Assembly (NCBI RefSeq): GCF_032854445.1
Contig: NC_088303.1
Coordinates: forward strand, 30,079,501 to 30,143,500
DNA from: Liolophura sinensis
Lineage: Eukaryota; Mollusca; Polyplacophora; Chitonida; Chitonidae
DNA length: 64,000 bases
Reading direction: 5' to 3'
Numbering within the stretch: position 1 is the stretch's first letter; each line of letters begins with the position of its first letter. Made by a program: the position numbers and the translations under genes. Below the pieces are notes generated by a model. It did no database searches, was not told the DNA's origin, and worked only from the letters and a program-made list of their open reading frames with translations. Below are positions 33,038 through 45,910 of this stretch, piece after piece.

Positions 33038-33214
33038 AATTCGTCTGGCAGGTCTGAATTGTCTAACCAAGCATATTTTGGCCACGTCGCCATACATAAA
33101 GTATCAGAACGAAAACATAGCCCCGTGCTATCTGTTCACTTCTTATCCCCACTCCTTCCCACAGCCAAATACAGAAATCGTTTATTATGTAACACTAAAC
33201 AAACGTTTAAGTGA

Positions 33215-33315
33215 GAGAAAGACCCCGTAACTGTACATTCCTGGATAACAAAGTCCTCGGCGTTTCGGGTCTCGTACTTTCTTATCCGAGAATGTACAGT
33301 TATTCGGCCTTTCTC
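33215..33315. repeat. 101-nt imperfect hairpin (fold-back)
   Basis: The arms 33215-33253 and 33277-33315 are 39 bases each and pair with about 7 mismatches around a 23-base loop. The longest perfect block is TAACTGTACATTC. The size suits a miRNA precursor or a small palindromic transposon. I recognise no known miRNA in it and found no second copy. Confidence 0.6.
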
Positions 33316-33859
33316 CACACCAGAATGTTAGAAAACTCTCCTTGAGGTAGTACAACTGACATGGTATCAGAAATCTGTGAAAATGTATCAGTATAATCCT
33401 AATTATGTAGAATAAATGAATAAAAGAGTGTATACTTTGCATTTGTCGCACTGATATGCTTAAACAACAGGCTGTATTGGGTAGGAGTAAAACACAAAAA
33501 GTCTTACTTGGAGTGCTTCCTTTCCTAATTCTTGTGAACGATAAAAATGACATATATAAACGTATTATCATTATTTTTGTAATGTGACGTAATTGTTATT
33601 TTAACCAAAAGGTTGGCATTCATAACAAAAAGAACAGTTAGTTTTGAAACGAAGCGCATGAATATCACTCACCAGGGTAACGGGATATGAATCTAACTAA
33701 AAGCAAAAGGTTACAAATATGTTGTGGTGAGTAGTAAAAACTTTTTTGCCACTGTTAACCGCATTTTGTCGGGTAAGAGCTAATCTGTGCGATGCTACCA
33801 TAATACTGTGTAACAGACATTAGAAAATGGCGACATATGACATTTTATATATAAATTCT

Positions 33860-34091
33860 GGCCTCAATGACCCAGAAGCCTTTCACCAATTCGGTCGCTG
33901 CGAGTTCAAGTCCAGGTCATGCTTGCTTCCTTTCAGGCAGTAGGCTACATGGGAAGATCTTGAGCAACCTGCGGATGGTAGTAGGTTTCCCCCGGGCTCT
34001 GCCCGTTTTCCTCCCACCATAATGCTGGCCGCCGTCGTGTAAGTGAAGTATTCTTGAGTACGGCGTAAAACACAAATGAAATAAATAAATA
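33860..34091 (+). repeat. SINE family A copy
   Basis: Most of the tRNA-like head (TCACCAATTCGGTCGCTGCG), the central domain (CCACCATAATGCTGGCCGCC) and the tail GAAATAAATAAA are present. I found no clear target-site duplication. Confidence 0.9.
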
Positions 34092-34304
34092 TAGACTATG
34101 GCCTTCAGCTCCATATACAGCAGCAGTCGTTTGCACAACACGGGGCTTTACGTCGTACATCCAGCATTGTGGAATTGTTTTCATCACAGTACATGACAAT
34201 TGAAAATGTTAGGCTACACGTGGGAATGATCTCAATGTTTGTATATGCATGTATGCTTATTTCGATCATGTTTCAAAAGGAAGCAATTTTTTTGTTTATT
34301 TAAT

Positions 34305-34600
34305 TTTTTGTGGTTTAACGTCGTTCTCAAACCTTATTTGATTCATACCACGATGGTGACTCTTTGTAGCAGACCGATCCACTGCTGACATATTTATAGT
34401 ATATGCCTCAATGGGACACCAAACCGGAAGATACCAATCATGACGCCCAACCGAATCACCTTATTCTGGCACCAGGCCGACTACAGTACTATTCATTTTA
34501 TGCTCAGCGTTAGGTATGAGGTATCTTGTTTTGAACGCACTGTTTGCGAAGCAGACGCTCTTCCCACTGTGGCACCGCAGCCAGTCTCAGGGATTTAACT
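34305..34600 (-). repeat. SINE family B copy, diverged
   Basis: The + strand shows GTGGTTTAACGTCGTTCTCA (reverse of the family 3' end) and CATGACGCCCAACCGAATC, matching CATGACACCCAACAGAATC at 18.3 kb. The head is not clear. Confidence 0.55.
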
Positions 34601-34664
34601 ACAGAGCAATAAGATATCCATGCAGTGTCATATCTGTAGAAATCACGATCATGATATTAACCCG

Positions 34665-34764
34665 CAATCCCATCTTGATGTCAGCCCAAGCGCCCACAAT
34701 CCCGTCTTGATGTCAGTCTAAGCGCCCGCAATCTCGTCTTGATGTCAGTCAAAGCGCCCACAAT
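34665..34764. repeat. 32-bp minisatellite, 3 copies
   Basis: Units starting CAATCYCRTCTTGATGTCAG begin at 34665, 34697 and 34729, with a partial fourth at 34761. The period is exactly 32. Confidence 0.85.
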
Positions 34765-35029
34765 GCCGTTCACACAGGCCATGGTTAACGCTGTACGACT
34801 ATTACGTGTGGGTAAATAATCTGTGAGTCAAGACAAACAACCGTCAACCAAATGGACGCCCTGGGTCAATCATCGCAAAGCCAATTCCCAAAAATATTAA
34901 AACAAACTTTCATCTTGATATTAACATAAAATTCGTCTTGTTGTATTCAAACTGATGTTAACCCACGTCAGCAACCGTGGTACCAGTAAGCGCAAACCAA
35001 AGCCTCTATGTCCGAAGAATGAATGAATA

Positions 35030-35085
35030 ATTATGGTTTAAAGCCACAATGGCAATATTGAAGTCACATCATGGCGATATATCTT
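35030..35085. repeat. Dispersed repeat family C fragment
   Basis: It matches the fragment at 30421-30470 through a GGTTTAAAGCCAC core and CAATAT. It lies immediately before the 24-bp minisatellite. Confidence 0.4.
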
Positions 35086-35105
35086 TAATAATATCAGGAT
35101 ACACC

Positions 35106-35445
35106 AGGGACACATAACATCAGCAAAAACCATGGACATAACATCAGCACAAGCCAGGGGCATAACATCAGTACAAACCATTGACACGACATCAACACAA
35201 GCCATGGGCATAGCATCAGTACAAACCATGGACATAACATCAGCAAAAAACATGGATATAACATCCGTACAAACAATGGGCATAACATCAACAAAAAACA
35301 TGGATATAACATCAGCACAAACCATGGACATGATATCAGTACAAACCGTGGACATGACATCAGCACAAGCCATGGGCATAACATCAGCACAAACCATGGA
35401 CATGATATCAGCACAAAACATGGGCATAACATCAGTAAACGGACA
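35106..35445. repeat. 24-bp minisatellite, about 14 copies
   Basis: The unit is close to CATAACATCAGCACAAACCA then TGGA. Because 24 is a multiple of 3, frames stay open on both strands and give repetitive 106-136 codon frames, which I do not regard as genes. Units differ mainly at the SAQ/SVQ/SAK-type positions. Confidence 0.92.
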
Positions 35446-36249
35446 TCAGTAATAACCACCAACACCTTATCAGCACTAACCAATGTTAGTCCAATTAATG
35501 TCAAAATCTGGAAATATCTCTGAAGTGTCTCGAAAATTGAACGCGGTAATAATTTCTGTTTCTAGCTTGCTTTGATTTAAATTTCGTTGCTAATTAACGT
35601 TCGTTAAAACGTAGTTAAATGTGGTGTGGTTGAAACTGTATGCATTCATTTCCCTAGAATACTCTGTGGTATATTTGGTGTCTCTAACAAACCTTTGCAT
35701 TCCGCTCTACAAAGGGCAAAAAGGTTATATATTTCCCATGACCTTAGGGTTTAAACGCTCTAAGCCTTCCACTTAAACTTTATCGGCTATAGTCTAAGCA
35801 AGTGCAATTCAATTCCCATGTTTTCTGAGCTCTGTTATCCGACCACGCAATATTTCAGCACACCGGCTAAAGAATGTAGACGTTGATACGTCGTGTCAAC
35901 AACTTCTAGCCCCGCCCCCTTCTCACGTGAACACGCTCGACGTTGCCACCTTTCCTCGGCTGAGGTGTCCGCACACTGACACTCTTCTTGGCGCATGCCA
36001 TCTTCACACATGCTGGGAGTTTGTATCTTACGTCATGCCTCTTAATACTTGAAATGTTCTAGTTTTGTTTTCTGTTGTCTGAAATAAGATGCAAAGGCTT
36101 ACGTAATACTATCATAAACAAAATATTATGCGTCGAGAAATAGATCCAAAATAAAATGATATAGAGTTGAATTATTTCAAAAAAATTCAGAGGATCTCTG
36201 TGGCCTATTTGTAGTAACGTGCCAGCGCGGCACAGTCAACTAGAAGAAT
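35446..36249. other. Gene-free stretch
   Basis: Unique sequence. 35.86-36.02 kb is GC-richer, with CCCCGCCCCC and CTCACGTGAAC. No gene is seen. Confidence 0.35.
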
Positions 36250-36462
36250 TTCACAAATGCGATCACGGTGAGTTCGTGCAGCTCACACGGGTTTCTCCAG
36301 TTGTATATTGTAGGGTCTGCAGACACCTGCGGATGGTCGTGGGTTTCGCCCGGGCTCTTCCCGGTTTCCACCCGTCATAATGCTGGCCGCCGACGTTTAA
36401 GTGAAGTGGTCTTGAGTATTGCCTAAAGGAGTAATCAACAAAACAAATAAATACATAAATAA
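36250..36462 (+). repeat. SINE family A copy
   Basis: A partial head (GCGATCACGGTGAGTTCGTG), the centre (CGTCATAATGCTGGCCGCCG) and the tail with AAACAAATAAATACATAAAT are visible. It is more diverged than the copies near 5 kb. Confidence 0.85.
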
Positions 36463-39424
36463 TACATGGTTTAATTTCTCCAAACACAAGTTGTAATTTT
36501 TGTCATCTACGCATATAGTATTATCAATGAAACACCATAAGGCGATAAAATGATTGAGTGATTTACTGATTCAAAATAGTTTCACGATTTCCTGGCTAGT
36601 ATTTGATAATCGATGGCAATATACCCTTACCAATCATATCTCATTATTATTCATAATATTAACGGGTCTTTGCGAACGTTTGATGTTCAAAGTGAGTCTT
36701 TAAAGGCTTGAGCTAAATGATGTGTTTAAATGGGTTTTGAAGATTTGGATTTGAACTCTGTCTGAAGGTGACTACAATGATCTTGCGCTGGTGTAAGGCG
36801 ATGGTATTTACAAATGAAGCGTTTTGACAGCGAAACGACGAAAATGGTCGGGGAACAAATGCGATTGTGGTTGATTTGGTCCATCGCTTTTGTATTATCC
36901 TGAGCCAGGCTACAAACTGGACACGGTTCGTTTGCAACATGTCATCCGCGACGGAATTGCCCTAATGGGCGTGGCAAAAAACGGGTTAATACTGAGCCAG
37001 TAATTACGACTGCTTGATGTTTATGTCACAAGTCAGAGGTCAATCTTCAGAGGGTCATGTTGACATCAGGTCATGTCGACATTTTTTGGACAATATTTTG
37101 TTGATGTGATGTTAAATCCTTCCTCAAAGATCAGTCGTATAGAATGTTTGAATTCTGAACTCTCTCATGAGTTCCAGTAGCTTATAAAAGTAATATTGCA
37201 CAAGTTCACGTCATTTTCGTGGTTATCCGCCTCTAGAACAGCACCTAATACTATTTAAGCGAATATTTCACCAAAAAGATGCACGGATTTTGGAATGTAG
37301 GAATGACGTAACCAGAGATTTATCGCTCCAGCGCTCGGCCTTCACTGAGCGTATCTACTTAGAGAAATTACTTGATTGTGTATTTCTTGACTTCAAAAAT
37401 TTGTGGAAATGACGAGAAAAACATAAAACATTTTTATATATTGTTTATATTTAGCACAGGGAATTGAGTTTGTGACATTGTCATTTTGAGAGATTTTCAA
37501 CGTTAAGTTTTGGAACTCGGTCAAGTATATTCTACAAAGAAATAAAAATTGACTGAAGTCAAGAAATGGTTATCTAAAGTCCACCAAAGAAGTAAATTGT
37601 AGTATAATTTGGGGAGGAGTTGCAACCAGAAACAACATCGTAGGATTTAACAATACAATGTTCCTGTCTGTGTGTGGCTCATTTTGGAAGACGTGCGCCC
37701 TATAGTTTTGGTTTTGAAATGATTTATCTCTACAAACCTAATTTGAACACCTTGCAAAGGCTATTTCGCGTATTGTGCGTCACAAAAAGTAACTGACAGA
37801 TAATGTTAAAGATTTACGTGACATTTACCATGGAGTCGACTTAATTGTAACACTGCAATTAAATTAGGCATACCCTTCAATTTGGCAAAAAATTGAAGAC
37901 ATGGTTTCCACAGAAACTTGCCTTTTATCTGACAGGGGCTTACAATATATGACACTTCAAAGAAGTGAGTTTTGTCTACCCATTATATTCGCGAGGTACC
38001 GAAGTGTCGAATGTGTTCTTAGCAAAATCTCTCTATATTATGTTTGGTACACATTTCTTGAACTGTTAGCTTCAAAGAAATGTTTTAACAAAGTGTTGTC
38101 ATGTTCTTTCTTGCCCCATCGATCCGTGTATCGGGCAACTAGATCTCTAGCTGCGTGATCACGGGCATTATTTGTAACTTTATGATCAGGTTTGCACAAG
38201 CGCTTTGAAATGGTGCAACAACATACGACGTGAGGTTCAAACATAGCCACATGATATCCTTGTCTGGGACTATAGAGTCATACAGTACAATGGCGCTGGA
38301 ATTTGTAATGCTTTTAGCTTCACCCAGCGCCCCCTGGTGTTGGGCTTCACAGAGCAAGAATACGCCAATTTGCATTGAATTTGTCACGTATATATCAAGG
38401 GGAAAATGGGAAATACTTAATTTACTTCAAATAAAAGAAACTAAAATTTGTCTCATTAGTAGAAAAACCTGAGTGTGTGAGGGAGGAATTGTATTTTGAT
38501 CTAGTGCCGACACATGTTGATTGAGACATGATAACGCAAGAATTCTACCAGAGAAAAGCTTTGTTTCCTGATCTACCAATAGGTCGAAGGTCATAGAAAC
38601 AGCCGTGAAAGGACAGAGCAAAAATTGAAAACGTATGTGGGATTGTTTTGATAAGAGTGGAGGAACCTTGCCACCAAAGATGCCGCCATGTTGGCTAAAC
38701 CGATGCCCTCGTGAGCAAATGAACACTTCGTGCGTTTTTTCACCACCATATAAAGTGCTTTTATCGTCGTCTGAACAATCGAAGACGACAGTGATGTTTT
38801 CTTTATAAACAAATAGGAAAGAAAAAGTAAATTTTAGGAATCTTAAAAAAATAATAGTGAGAGAATGACATTTGAAAGCTGTGTAGTGCGAATGTCGTCT
38901 GCAAAGAGCCGCTATGTTGGTGCTAGTCACAGGATATGTTTTTCCCTTTATTTAGCGCACGCGTGTTTGTATTTCGAAGGGCCCTTGTTAAGTCGATTCT
39001 CATGCTTGTGGCTTATCCCGAACCGCAGGTGTCAACAGCCCTATGACGTATAGTAGTTTGATATACATGTATATATGAACGGTCAACCATGTTTTTTTCT
39101 TGATAGAATGATTTTTATCACAAAGGTTAAATGCAGATACTAGCATATTTAATAAAAGGCATAATTTCAACAGTGTATGAACTTATTCAAGAAAGCTAGA
39201 GTATATTTGTTACACAAATGTAAGACCCTTACATGCAGATAAAGGGAAATAAATTCTCTGAGAGACAGAAAGGCTGATGTTTTTCAGAAATTATGAATGT
39301 TGTCTCATATCGGATTTCGATTGACGAAGTTTCAAAGACGGATGAGGTATACATGCGCGATCTGAAAATAAAAAATTGTAAATATATTAACGAGAAGGAA
39401 ATGTTGGTTTATAAGAAGGGGATG
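36463..39424. other. Gene-free stretch
   Basis: Mostly AT-rich. A - strand open frame of 167 codons (38427-38930) has no recognisable domain and no convincing start or composition. No gene is supported. Confidence 0.35.
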
Positions 39425-39640
39425 GAGGGTGCTCCGTGGCGCAGAAATTAATAGGGAGCCCCTTAATATCTCATGGTGGCAGCATCTCCGGTCTTAAGTG
39501 GGAAGGTCTTCCAGTGACATGCGGCTGGTCGTGGACTTTCCCTGGACAGAGCCCGGTTTCCTCCCACAATAATGTTGGTCACCGAAAGTTGTAGAACTGA
39601 AATATTCTTGAGTACGAAATAAAACTCCACTTACACAAAC
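39425..39640 (+). repeat. SINE family A copy, diverged
   Basis: GAGCCCGGTTTCCTCCCACA, then ATAATGTTGG, and GAAATATTCTTGAGTACG, identify the 3' half. The head region is weak (GGTGCTCCGTGGCGCAG). Confidence 0.75.
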
Positions 39641-40938
39641 TGATAAATATTTTGCAGTCGCACAAGGATGAGGAATGTTGTCTTAAGAAGTCATTTTGTT
39701 AATTTTATTTTAAACCAAACTGGTTCAAAGATGATACAGAGTTTACACGAATATCAAGCATCACCATTCTTTCTCGTTAAAATGTTAAAGCGTTCTTTTC
39801 AGCATCAAAACGTTAATTCACCAATTATGAAAAGATTTAGAACTGAGTAGCCAATAAGACACAATAAAATCATCCCACTGACCAATAAAACGCCATATAC
39901 ACCCCACTAATGTTGGTGTTTCCTTGAACATGAGGCGAAATTGCAGTTTGAATGCGAGAAGTACATGTATCATGTATCTTTTTATACAAATACATTATTT
40001 ATATTATATACATTATTATTATTTATTATAAATATTGTTTATTACAAACATTATTTGTGATAAATATTATTTTCAAAAAGTAAAATTACAAACTGACAAG
40101 AGAAGACATCCACACATATATGCAATACTTTCTTTACAGAAACGGAATGAATTTTTTCATCTTGAGAATGAAATCAAACGCGTTTATTTTCTAAAGGATC
40201 CTGTTTACCGCATGCAAGAACGATTCTATTGTCATTTTAGTATTTCATACTGGCTGAAGCATGACATTTTGCCAGAAGACAGGAACAGATATCCACGGAA
40301 AGCCCCCCTCCCGTGTGAAGTGGCATCTCGATACTCATGTAATATTCAACGACAACATTAACGATCGCCAGTCAACGTGTAACGCCTCCGTAATCCGTGG
40401 CCAAACTGCCTTATCTCCCTTTTGACACATAGAATAAAGCAATGCCAATGATATTTACTGAGTCTCACCAGCGGCTATTTGGACAGGAGCTCACATATCT
40501 CAACGGTCATCTATAGCGCACGAAGCAGCCTTGCAACAGATAGTATCTCTAGGGAGCTCATTTTGGTAAAGCTCAATCACTAAAGATAATTTAGCTTCTA
40601 TTTATTTCGATTCGTTTTATGCAAAGTTCTTTAGTATCTGCCAGTTGAATCAAAAACGCACTGTCACGAGAAAGGAACTGCTGTATGCTTATATCGCTGC
40701 AGGCACAGTTTATCTGTAATAGCTGTCAAACCGCACACACTGGGCGTTGGGAAAGCTTCGCTCTAAATATTCCATATACTGAAAATATCTCAAACGGCAA
40801 TTTATGTTTTGATGTGAAAAAACAAAACTCCGCAAGAATTCGTCCGCTGCGGGCATCACTCATTACAAAGGGAAGGCAGTCCACCACTTCCGCTGTAAGA
40901 AGGTCCTTGACATTCCACACATGTTTTATAGGCATCCT
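39641..40938. other. Gene-free stretch
   Basis: AT-rich with short TTATTA-type tracts near 40.0 kb. No gene or repeat family is recognised. Confidence 0.35.
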
Positions 40939-41135
40939 CCATGTCCGACCAATGCGGCCGCTGTGAGTTCAATCCAGCACATGCTGGCTTCGTCTCCGGT
41001 CGTACGTGGAAGATCTGACAGCTACCTGCGGATGGTCCCGGGTTTCTTCTGGGTTCTGTCCGGTTTTCTCCCACCATAAGGCTGGCCGCCGTTGTATAAG
41101 TGAAATATTATTGAGTACGGCGTTAAATCACATAA
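40939..41135 (+). repeat. SINE family A copy
   Basis: The head from ACCAATGCGGCCGCTGTGAG, the centre with CTCCCACCATAAGGCTGGCC and the 3' end GAGTACGGCGTTAAATCAC are present. Confidence 0.9.
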
Positions 41136-41530
41136 ATCACATATACAGTTATTCCCTGGACGACACACCAAAAACGAATATCGATTAATCATCTTTTACT
41201 CATTGTTCACCTGAAGAGATTATGACTGTTATGTCACGCATTTCTATTCCATGACTTTAAAGTACATGTTTGAATGTTTGGCAAGTTGTCTGTCAGATAC
41301 CTGTTATGTACGAAAACGCCAAAGTATTTTCAATATTTAAACAAAATAAAACTATTCTTGGGTGCAGATTAAAAATACTTTTGAATTTTCTTAATTATCA
41401 TGGTGTTTCAATTGAATGGGGATTGCTGTGTTCCTAGAAAATAGAACTCATGCTAAATATATACATTATAAAATTCTAGCTAAGGAAGTCGGGCAAAAGT
41501 ACAGTACACGAAACACGATAGACGATTAGG

Positions 41531-42430
41531 CATAAACCTGGGAGAAGAGTGCAGGGAAATTTGCAGGGCAAGCTTATATACATGTTCAAACCTGGGACGA
41601 GCGCGCATCTAGGGGAATGTGGAACACCTCACCGGGTATAGCTGACAGGATTATAGACATAAACCTCAGTGGGAGGAGAGTGTAGGGAAATGTGGAACAC
41701 CACAAGGATAATAGCTGACAAAATTATAGATATAAACCTGGGAGGGGAAATGTGGAACACCTCACCGAGTATAGCTGACAAGATTATAGACATAAACCTG
41801 GGGGCGGAGTGTACAGGGAAATGTGGTACACCTCACCGAGTATATCTGACAAGATTACAGACATAAACCTGGAGAGGAGTGTACAGGGAAATGTGGAATA
41901 CCTCACTGAGTATAGCTGGCAAGATTATAGACATAAACCTGGGAGCAAAGTGTACAGGAAAATGTGGAACACCTCACCGAGTATAGCTGACAAGATTATA
42001 GACATATACCTGGGAGGGGAGTGTACAGGGAAATGTGGAACACCTCACCGAGTATAGCTGACAAGATTATAGACATAAACCTGGGGGCGGAGTGTACAGG
42101 GAAATGTGGCACACCTGACCGAGTATATCTGACAAGATTATAGACATAAACCTGGGAGAGGAGTGTACAGGGAAATGTGGAACACCTCACTGAGTATAGC
42201 TGGCAAGATTATAGACATAAACCTGGGAGCAAAGTGTACAGGAAAATGTGGAACACCTCACCGAGTATAGCTGGCAAGATTATAGACATATACCTGGGAG
42301 GGGAGTGTACAGGGAAATGTGGAACACCTCACCGAGTATAGCTGGCAAGATTATAGACATATACCTGGGAGGGGAGTGTACAGGGAAATGTGGAACACCT
42401 CACCGAGTAAAGCTGGCAAGATTATAGACA
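41531..42430. repeat. 71-bp minisatellite with four-unit higher-order repeat
   Basis: About 12 head-to-tail units contain AAACCTGGGAG, GTACAGGGAAATGTGGAACA and CCGAGTATAGCTG. Regular unit starts are 41793, 41865, 41935, 42006, 42077, 42148, 42218, 42289 and 42360. Four successive variants (GGGGCGGAG with TATATCTGAC; GAGAGGAG with CTGAGTATAGC; GAGCAAAG with AGGAAAATG; ATACCTGGGAGGGGAG) recur in the same order 283-284 bases later. The last unit is a further near-identical copy of its neighbour. Units left of 41793 are more diverged or shortened. Confidence 0.95.
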
Positions 42431-44005
42431 ACAAGATACTCCATGTAAGCGATGCCAGAACTTCTAGGGACTGAAACTGTACTTAAAACTTGTTCAGATC
42501 GGGTGGTAACTCAAGCAGAGTCATATCTCATCACTGGAGAACAACAAGTGTTTTTTTTTTAATGTTTAGGATGTTAGTAGAAATTAGTATCCCCAAAATA
42601 CAGAAAGTGTATAAATTGTCTTCTGATTGAGAAAGGAATTATGTTATGCTGTGTGGTAAACCTTCCATACCGTATAAAGGTATATATAATCAGGTATCTT
42701 CATGTACGGGGCGCTATAAAGTCTAGACCCACTAGACTTACTGGTTACACTTATGGAAATCAACTTGTTTATATGACAATATAGAGACATATAGATGCTC
42801 TTTCATATTATGACACTTAATTCCTGCCATTCATTTCTACATGTCTTGAGCTAGCGAATTAAAACGGCGTATGTAGTGAAAAATCAAATTTGAAAGGTTA
42901 GACACGGAACTTCGTCACACATCCCTGTTGTGATTTGATAATTAAGGACTAGATGTAAATGTGAACTAGTCAAATGAAAATAGTACCTTCATGAAATCTA
43001 TATTTTTCACTTCTGTAAGCTCATATATAGAGCCTACAAAACTACTTTTCGAATTAGGCTACACGTTATTATGTACATCCACTGTTGTTGAGTTTTTTGA
43101 GATGGAAAGTGAGCTGTGAATGTCACATCAGTAAGATTTCAGCTATGACATCGTGAATTTAATGACATTCCTTGAGGCTCAAATGTAATGTTATCGCCCT
43201 TCGGTGATGTAAAATTGGCTCTGTACGGCGGTATATGCGTGTTTGAGATTAAAGGGCGTATTCATTACAGTCACTAATAAGCTGTTTATAGGAAGGATTG
43301 TTAGAATCACGACTGTCCAGAGATACGGATCAGCTCTGTGGAGTCCGTTGTCCCAAGCGTGCACCTTCTAAGACGCCGCAAGGACGTCCCCGAATAACGC
43401 GCTTACTGGCAATCACGTTCCATTGTGTGATTCGTAACTCCCAATAATCACCAGGATGGCGGATGATTATAGAGTTACGGATATGCTCGCAATCTTCAGA
43501 ACGTGTACAACAGAAATGATGCCGATACCATATATGGCATCACTTCAGGCTGTTTTCTGTGCAGAGAGCTAAATACATCCTGTGAAGAGCATTGATTTAA
43601 TGGCGATAAGTATCTTCACTAACAACTATTTAAGGAACTTCAAGGATTTTGTGTAGGCCGCACACAAAGGAGATATTCATTTGGTTTGAATGACCACACT
43701 TCCCAGAGCGACTTGATGCATGTTTATACGTAAAGGTAGTACTGAATGCCCATATTTTGGTCAAATGTTTGATCAAATGTACATACTTTCTTATATGTTA
43801 GACAAAATTACCAAACGCTCAAAAGACGACAAATTATAAACACGTTAAAAATATCAGAATATAATGTTTATCCCATTACCTTTCATGAAGTATAAAGCGA
43901 AAATTGTGATGATTGCGACAATCTAATTAAATAGGAAACATACTTGATGACGGTATGATGAAATAGGATAATAGTGTATGTGTCCATTCAAAAGTTAACT
44001 AAAAC
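42431..44005. other. Gene-free stretch
   Basis: Unique. About 43.28-43.50 kb is GC-richer (CAAGGACGTCCCCGAATAAC). No gene is recognised. Confidence 0.35.
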
Positions 44006-44009
44006 ACAG

Positions 44010-44440
44010 GCTGTTTGCATATCATTTGGTTTGGCTATAAAACATCGATAACTTACGCGTGTTAATTGTATATGGTGAGATATGTTTGTTAAAACACTTA
44101 GCAATTTACATATACTTGTATGCTCTTTTGTTTGTCCAATGAACAAATGAGAACTGATACACGATGTTTGTAGATATACGATATGGTTCGTCCATTGAGC
44201 TGTTGAGTACTGACACATAAGGCACTTGTATACGATTTGGTTTGTCCATGATTGAACAACTGCGAACCCATACAGGATATCTGTATCTATACAATCTGGT
44301 TTGTCCATGACTGAACAATTTGCAAAAGGATACAGGATATCTGCATATATACGATTTGGTTTGGCCATGATTGAACAACTGTGAACCGATACGGGATATC
44401 TGCATATATACCACTTGGTTTTTCCATGAGTCTGATATCA
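44010..44440. repeat. 60-bp diverged minisatellite, about 6-7 copies
   Basis: Units are marked by TTTGGTTTGTCCATGA, then TGAACAA and ACAGGATATCTG. The best-preserved units start their GGTTTG at 44239, 44298, 44358 and 44418 (59-60 bases apart). Earlier units at about 44030, 44128 and 44184 are diverged. Two - strand frames of 102 and 126 codons here are repeat-derived. Confidence 0.85.
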
Positions 44441-45664
44441 GTTCCCTGAGATATCATGAACGTGGAAAATGATGAACACAGAATGATGTCAACATGCTGT
44501 CATTTCCAGAAAGCCATGTTTCTATATCTCACATAATGAAATTCAGTCTGTTAACAATTAAAATGTTGTCACTAGCTCCATTGCCTCAGCATCCTTTCGG
44601 CTTCGTATAGTTAATCTCTCTATTTATATATTATGATCTCTGTAGGAAAATGTTGAATGTAGATCAAAGACAAATTCTGGCGTGAGACGTTGTATGTATA
44701 ACGGTTCTAGACCGACGACAACGTGATAATTCTACTATGCAATGAAGATGTGGACTGTGTTCAATGACAGTCAAGCACATTGGGGCTTTCTAGGTGCAAT
44801 AAAATGGATAATTAATAAACATCAGCACGTACAGCTAACTGCGCAGGAAGTTGTAAACAATCCGCATGGCTGTCGTCGAGTAAACAATTCGATAAGTTGT
44901 ACATTACATTTGCCTCTTGCCTAAATATGCAGGTTTGTATATTTTTTGCAATGCCTGCATTAACCGATCGGGTTTTTATTTCTTTGGACGTTTATAGAAA
45001 AAATGCCCGATCTTCTTGCGTCTTATTTCTTAACAACTATTCAAAATTTTGCCAGCAGATTTACAATTTTTTGTCGAATTAAAATAGATTCATATCATAT
45101 ACATGGATATTTATTTTTAAGGGATACATTGACAAATTTTCTTTTTGCGGATCATAATCCAAAAATATTAATTTTGTTTTCTTGGGGGGTGGGGTGGGGG
45201 GCTGCATGAAGTAGGTTACATAAGGTTGGCAAATAAAATATTTCATGAAAAAAGAAAGTACTATATTATATTTATGTGGTTCTCACCCCCTCCTCCCTGA
45301 ATGCATATACCCATGCAATCTAAAGCATCCTTTCACCACAATATACATGACGTCATGTACATGTAACAAGTTATGAAGACAAAGAACATTTCTCGGGTGT
45401 GTAAACAACAACATGTTAATAAAACTGTGTTCTTATATCCTCAATAATGTACATGAATCTCACGTGGAAGACGTGATTCCAGTAACTGTACCCGGCCAAA
45501 GAAGATCATTGTCTAATGGTGTCTGTGATTCCATCTCTTGGTGATTAACGTTTGAATGAAGTGGGGCTGATAGTAATGATGTGTGGGATTACGTTGGCTT
45601 AAGCTCTGCTGAGACCACGCTTAATATGTGGCCATTTCAGCATATATCCGTAGGATGTCTCATA
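44441..45664. other. Gene-free stretch
   Basis: AT-rich, with a G-rich run at about 45183-45201. No gene is seen. Confidence 0.4.
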
Positions 45665-45910
45665 AATATGGCAGGTTAGCTTGCTAGCGCAGCACATGAC
45701 AATGACTCAGGATTCGTCTCACGGATGGGATCGATGTGGGTTCAGGTCCAGCTCATGGTAGCTAACTCTCCGGTCGTATATGGGAAGGCCTGCCAGCAAC
45801 TCTGCCCGGTTTTCTCCTATTATAATGCTGACCGCCGTTGTATAAGTGAAACACTCCGGAATATTCGGCGTATAACACCGGGGAAATAAATAAACAAACA
45901 AATAAATAAA
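45665..45910 (+). repeat. SINE family A copy
   Basis: The head (GTTAGCTTGCTAGCGCAG, then GTGGGTTCAGGTCCAGCTC), the centre with TATAATGCTGACCGCCG and a tail of repeated AAATAAACAAA are visible. Part of the centre between CCAGCAA and CTCTGCCCGG is missing. Confidence 0.88.

Noticed and set aside
35038-35504. Three repetitive frames of 106-136 codons
   Set aside because: They arise from the 24-bp minisatellite, whose period keeps frames open on both strands.
38427-38930. A 167-codon - strand frame
   Set aside because: It has no recognisable domain, splice context or paralogue. Length alone is weak evidence in a 64-kb window.
41531-42430. CRISPR-like direct repeats
   Set aside because: The units are contiguous 71-bp tandem copies without unique spacers, in a eukaryotic genome.
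43988-44414. Two - strand frames of 102 and 126 codons
   Set aside because: They are products of the 60-bp minisatellite, with no independent coding signs.
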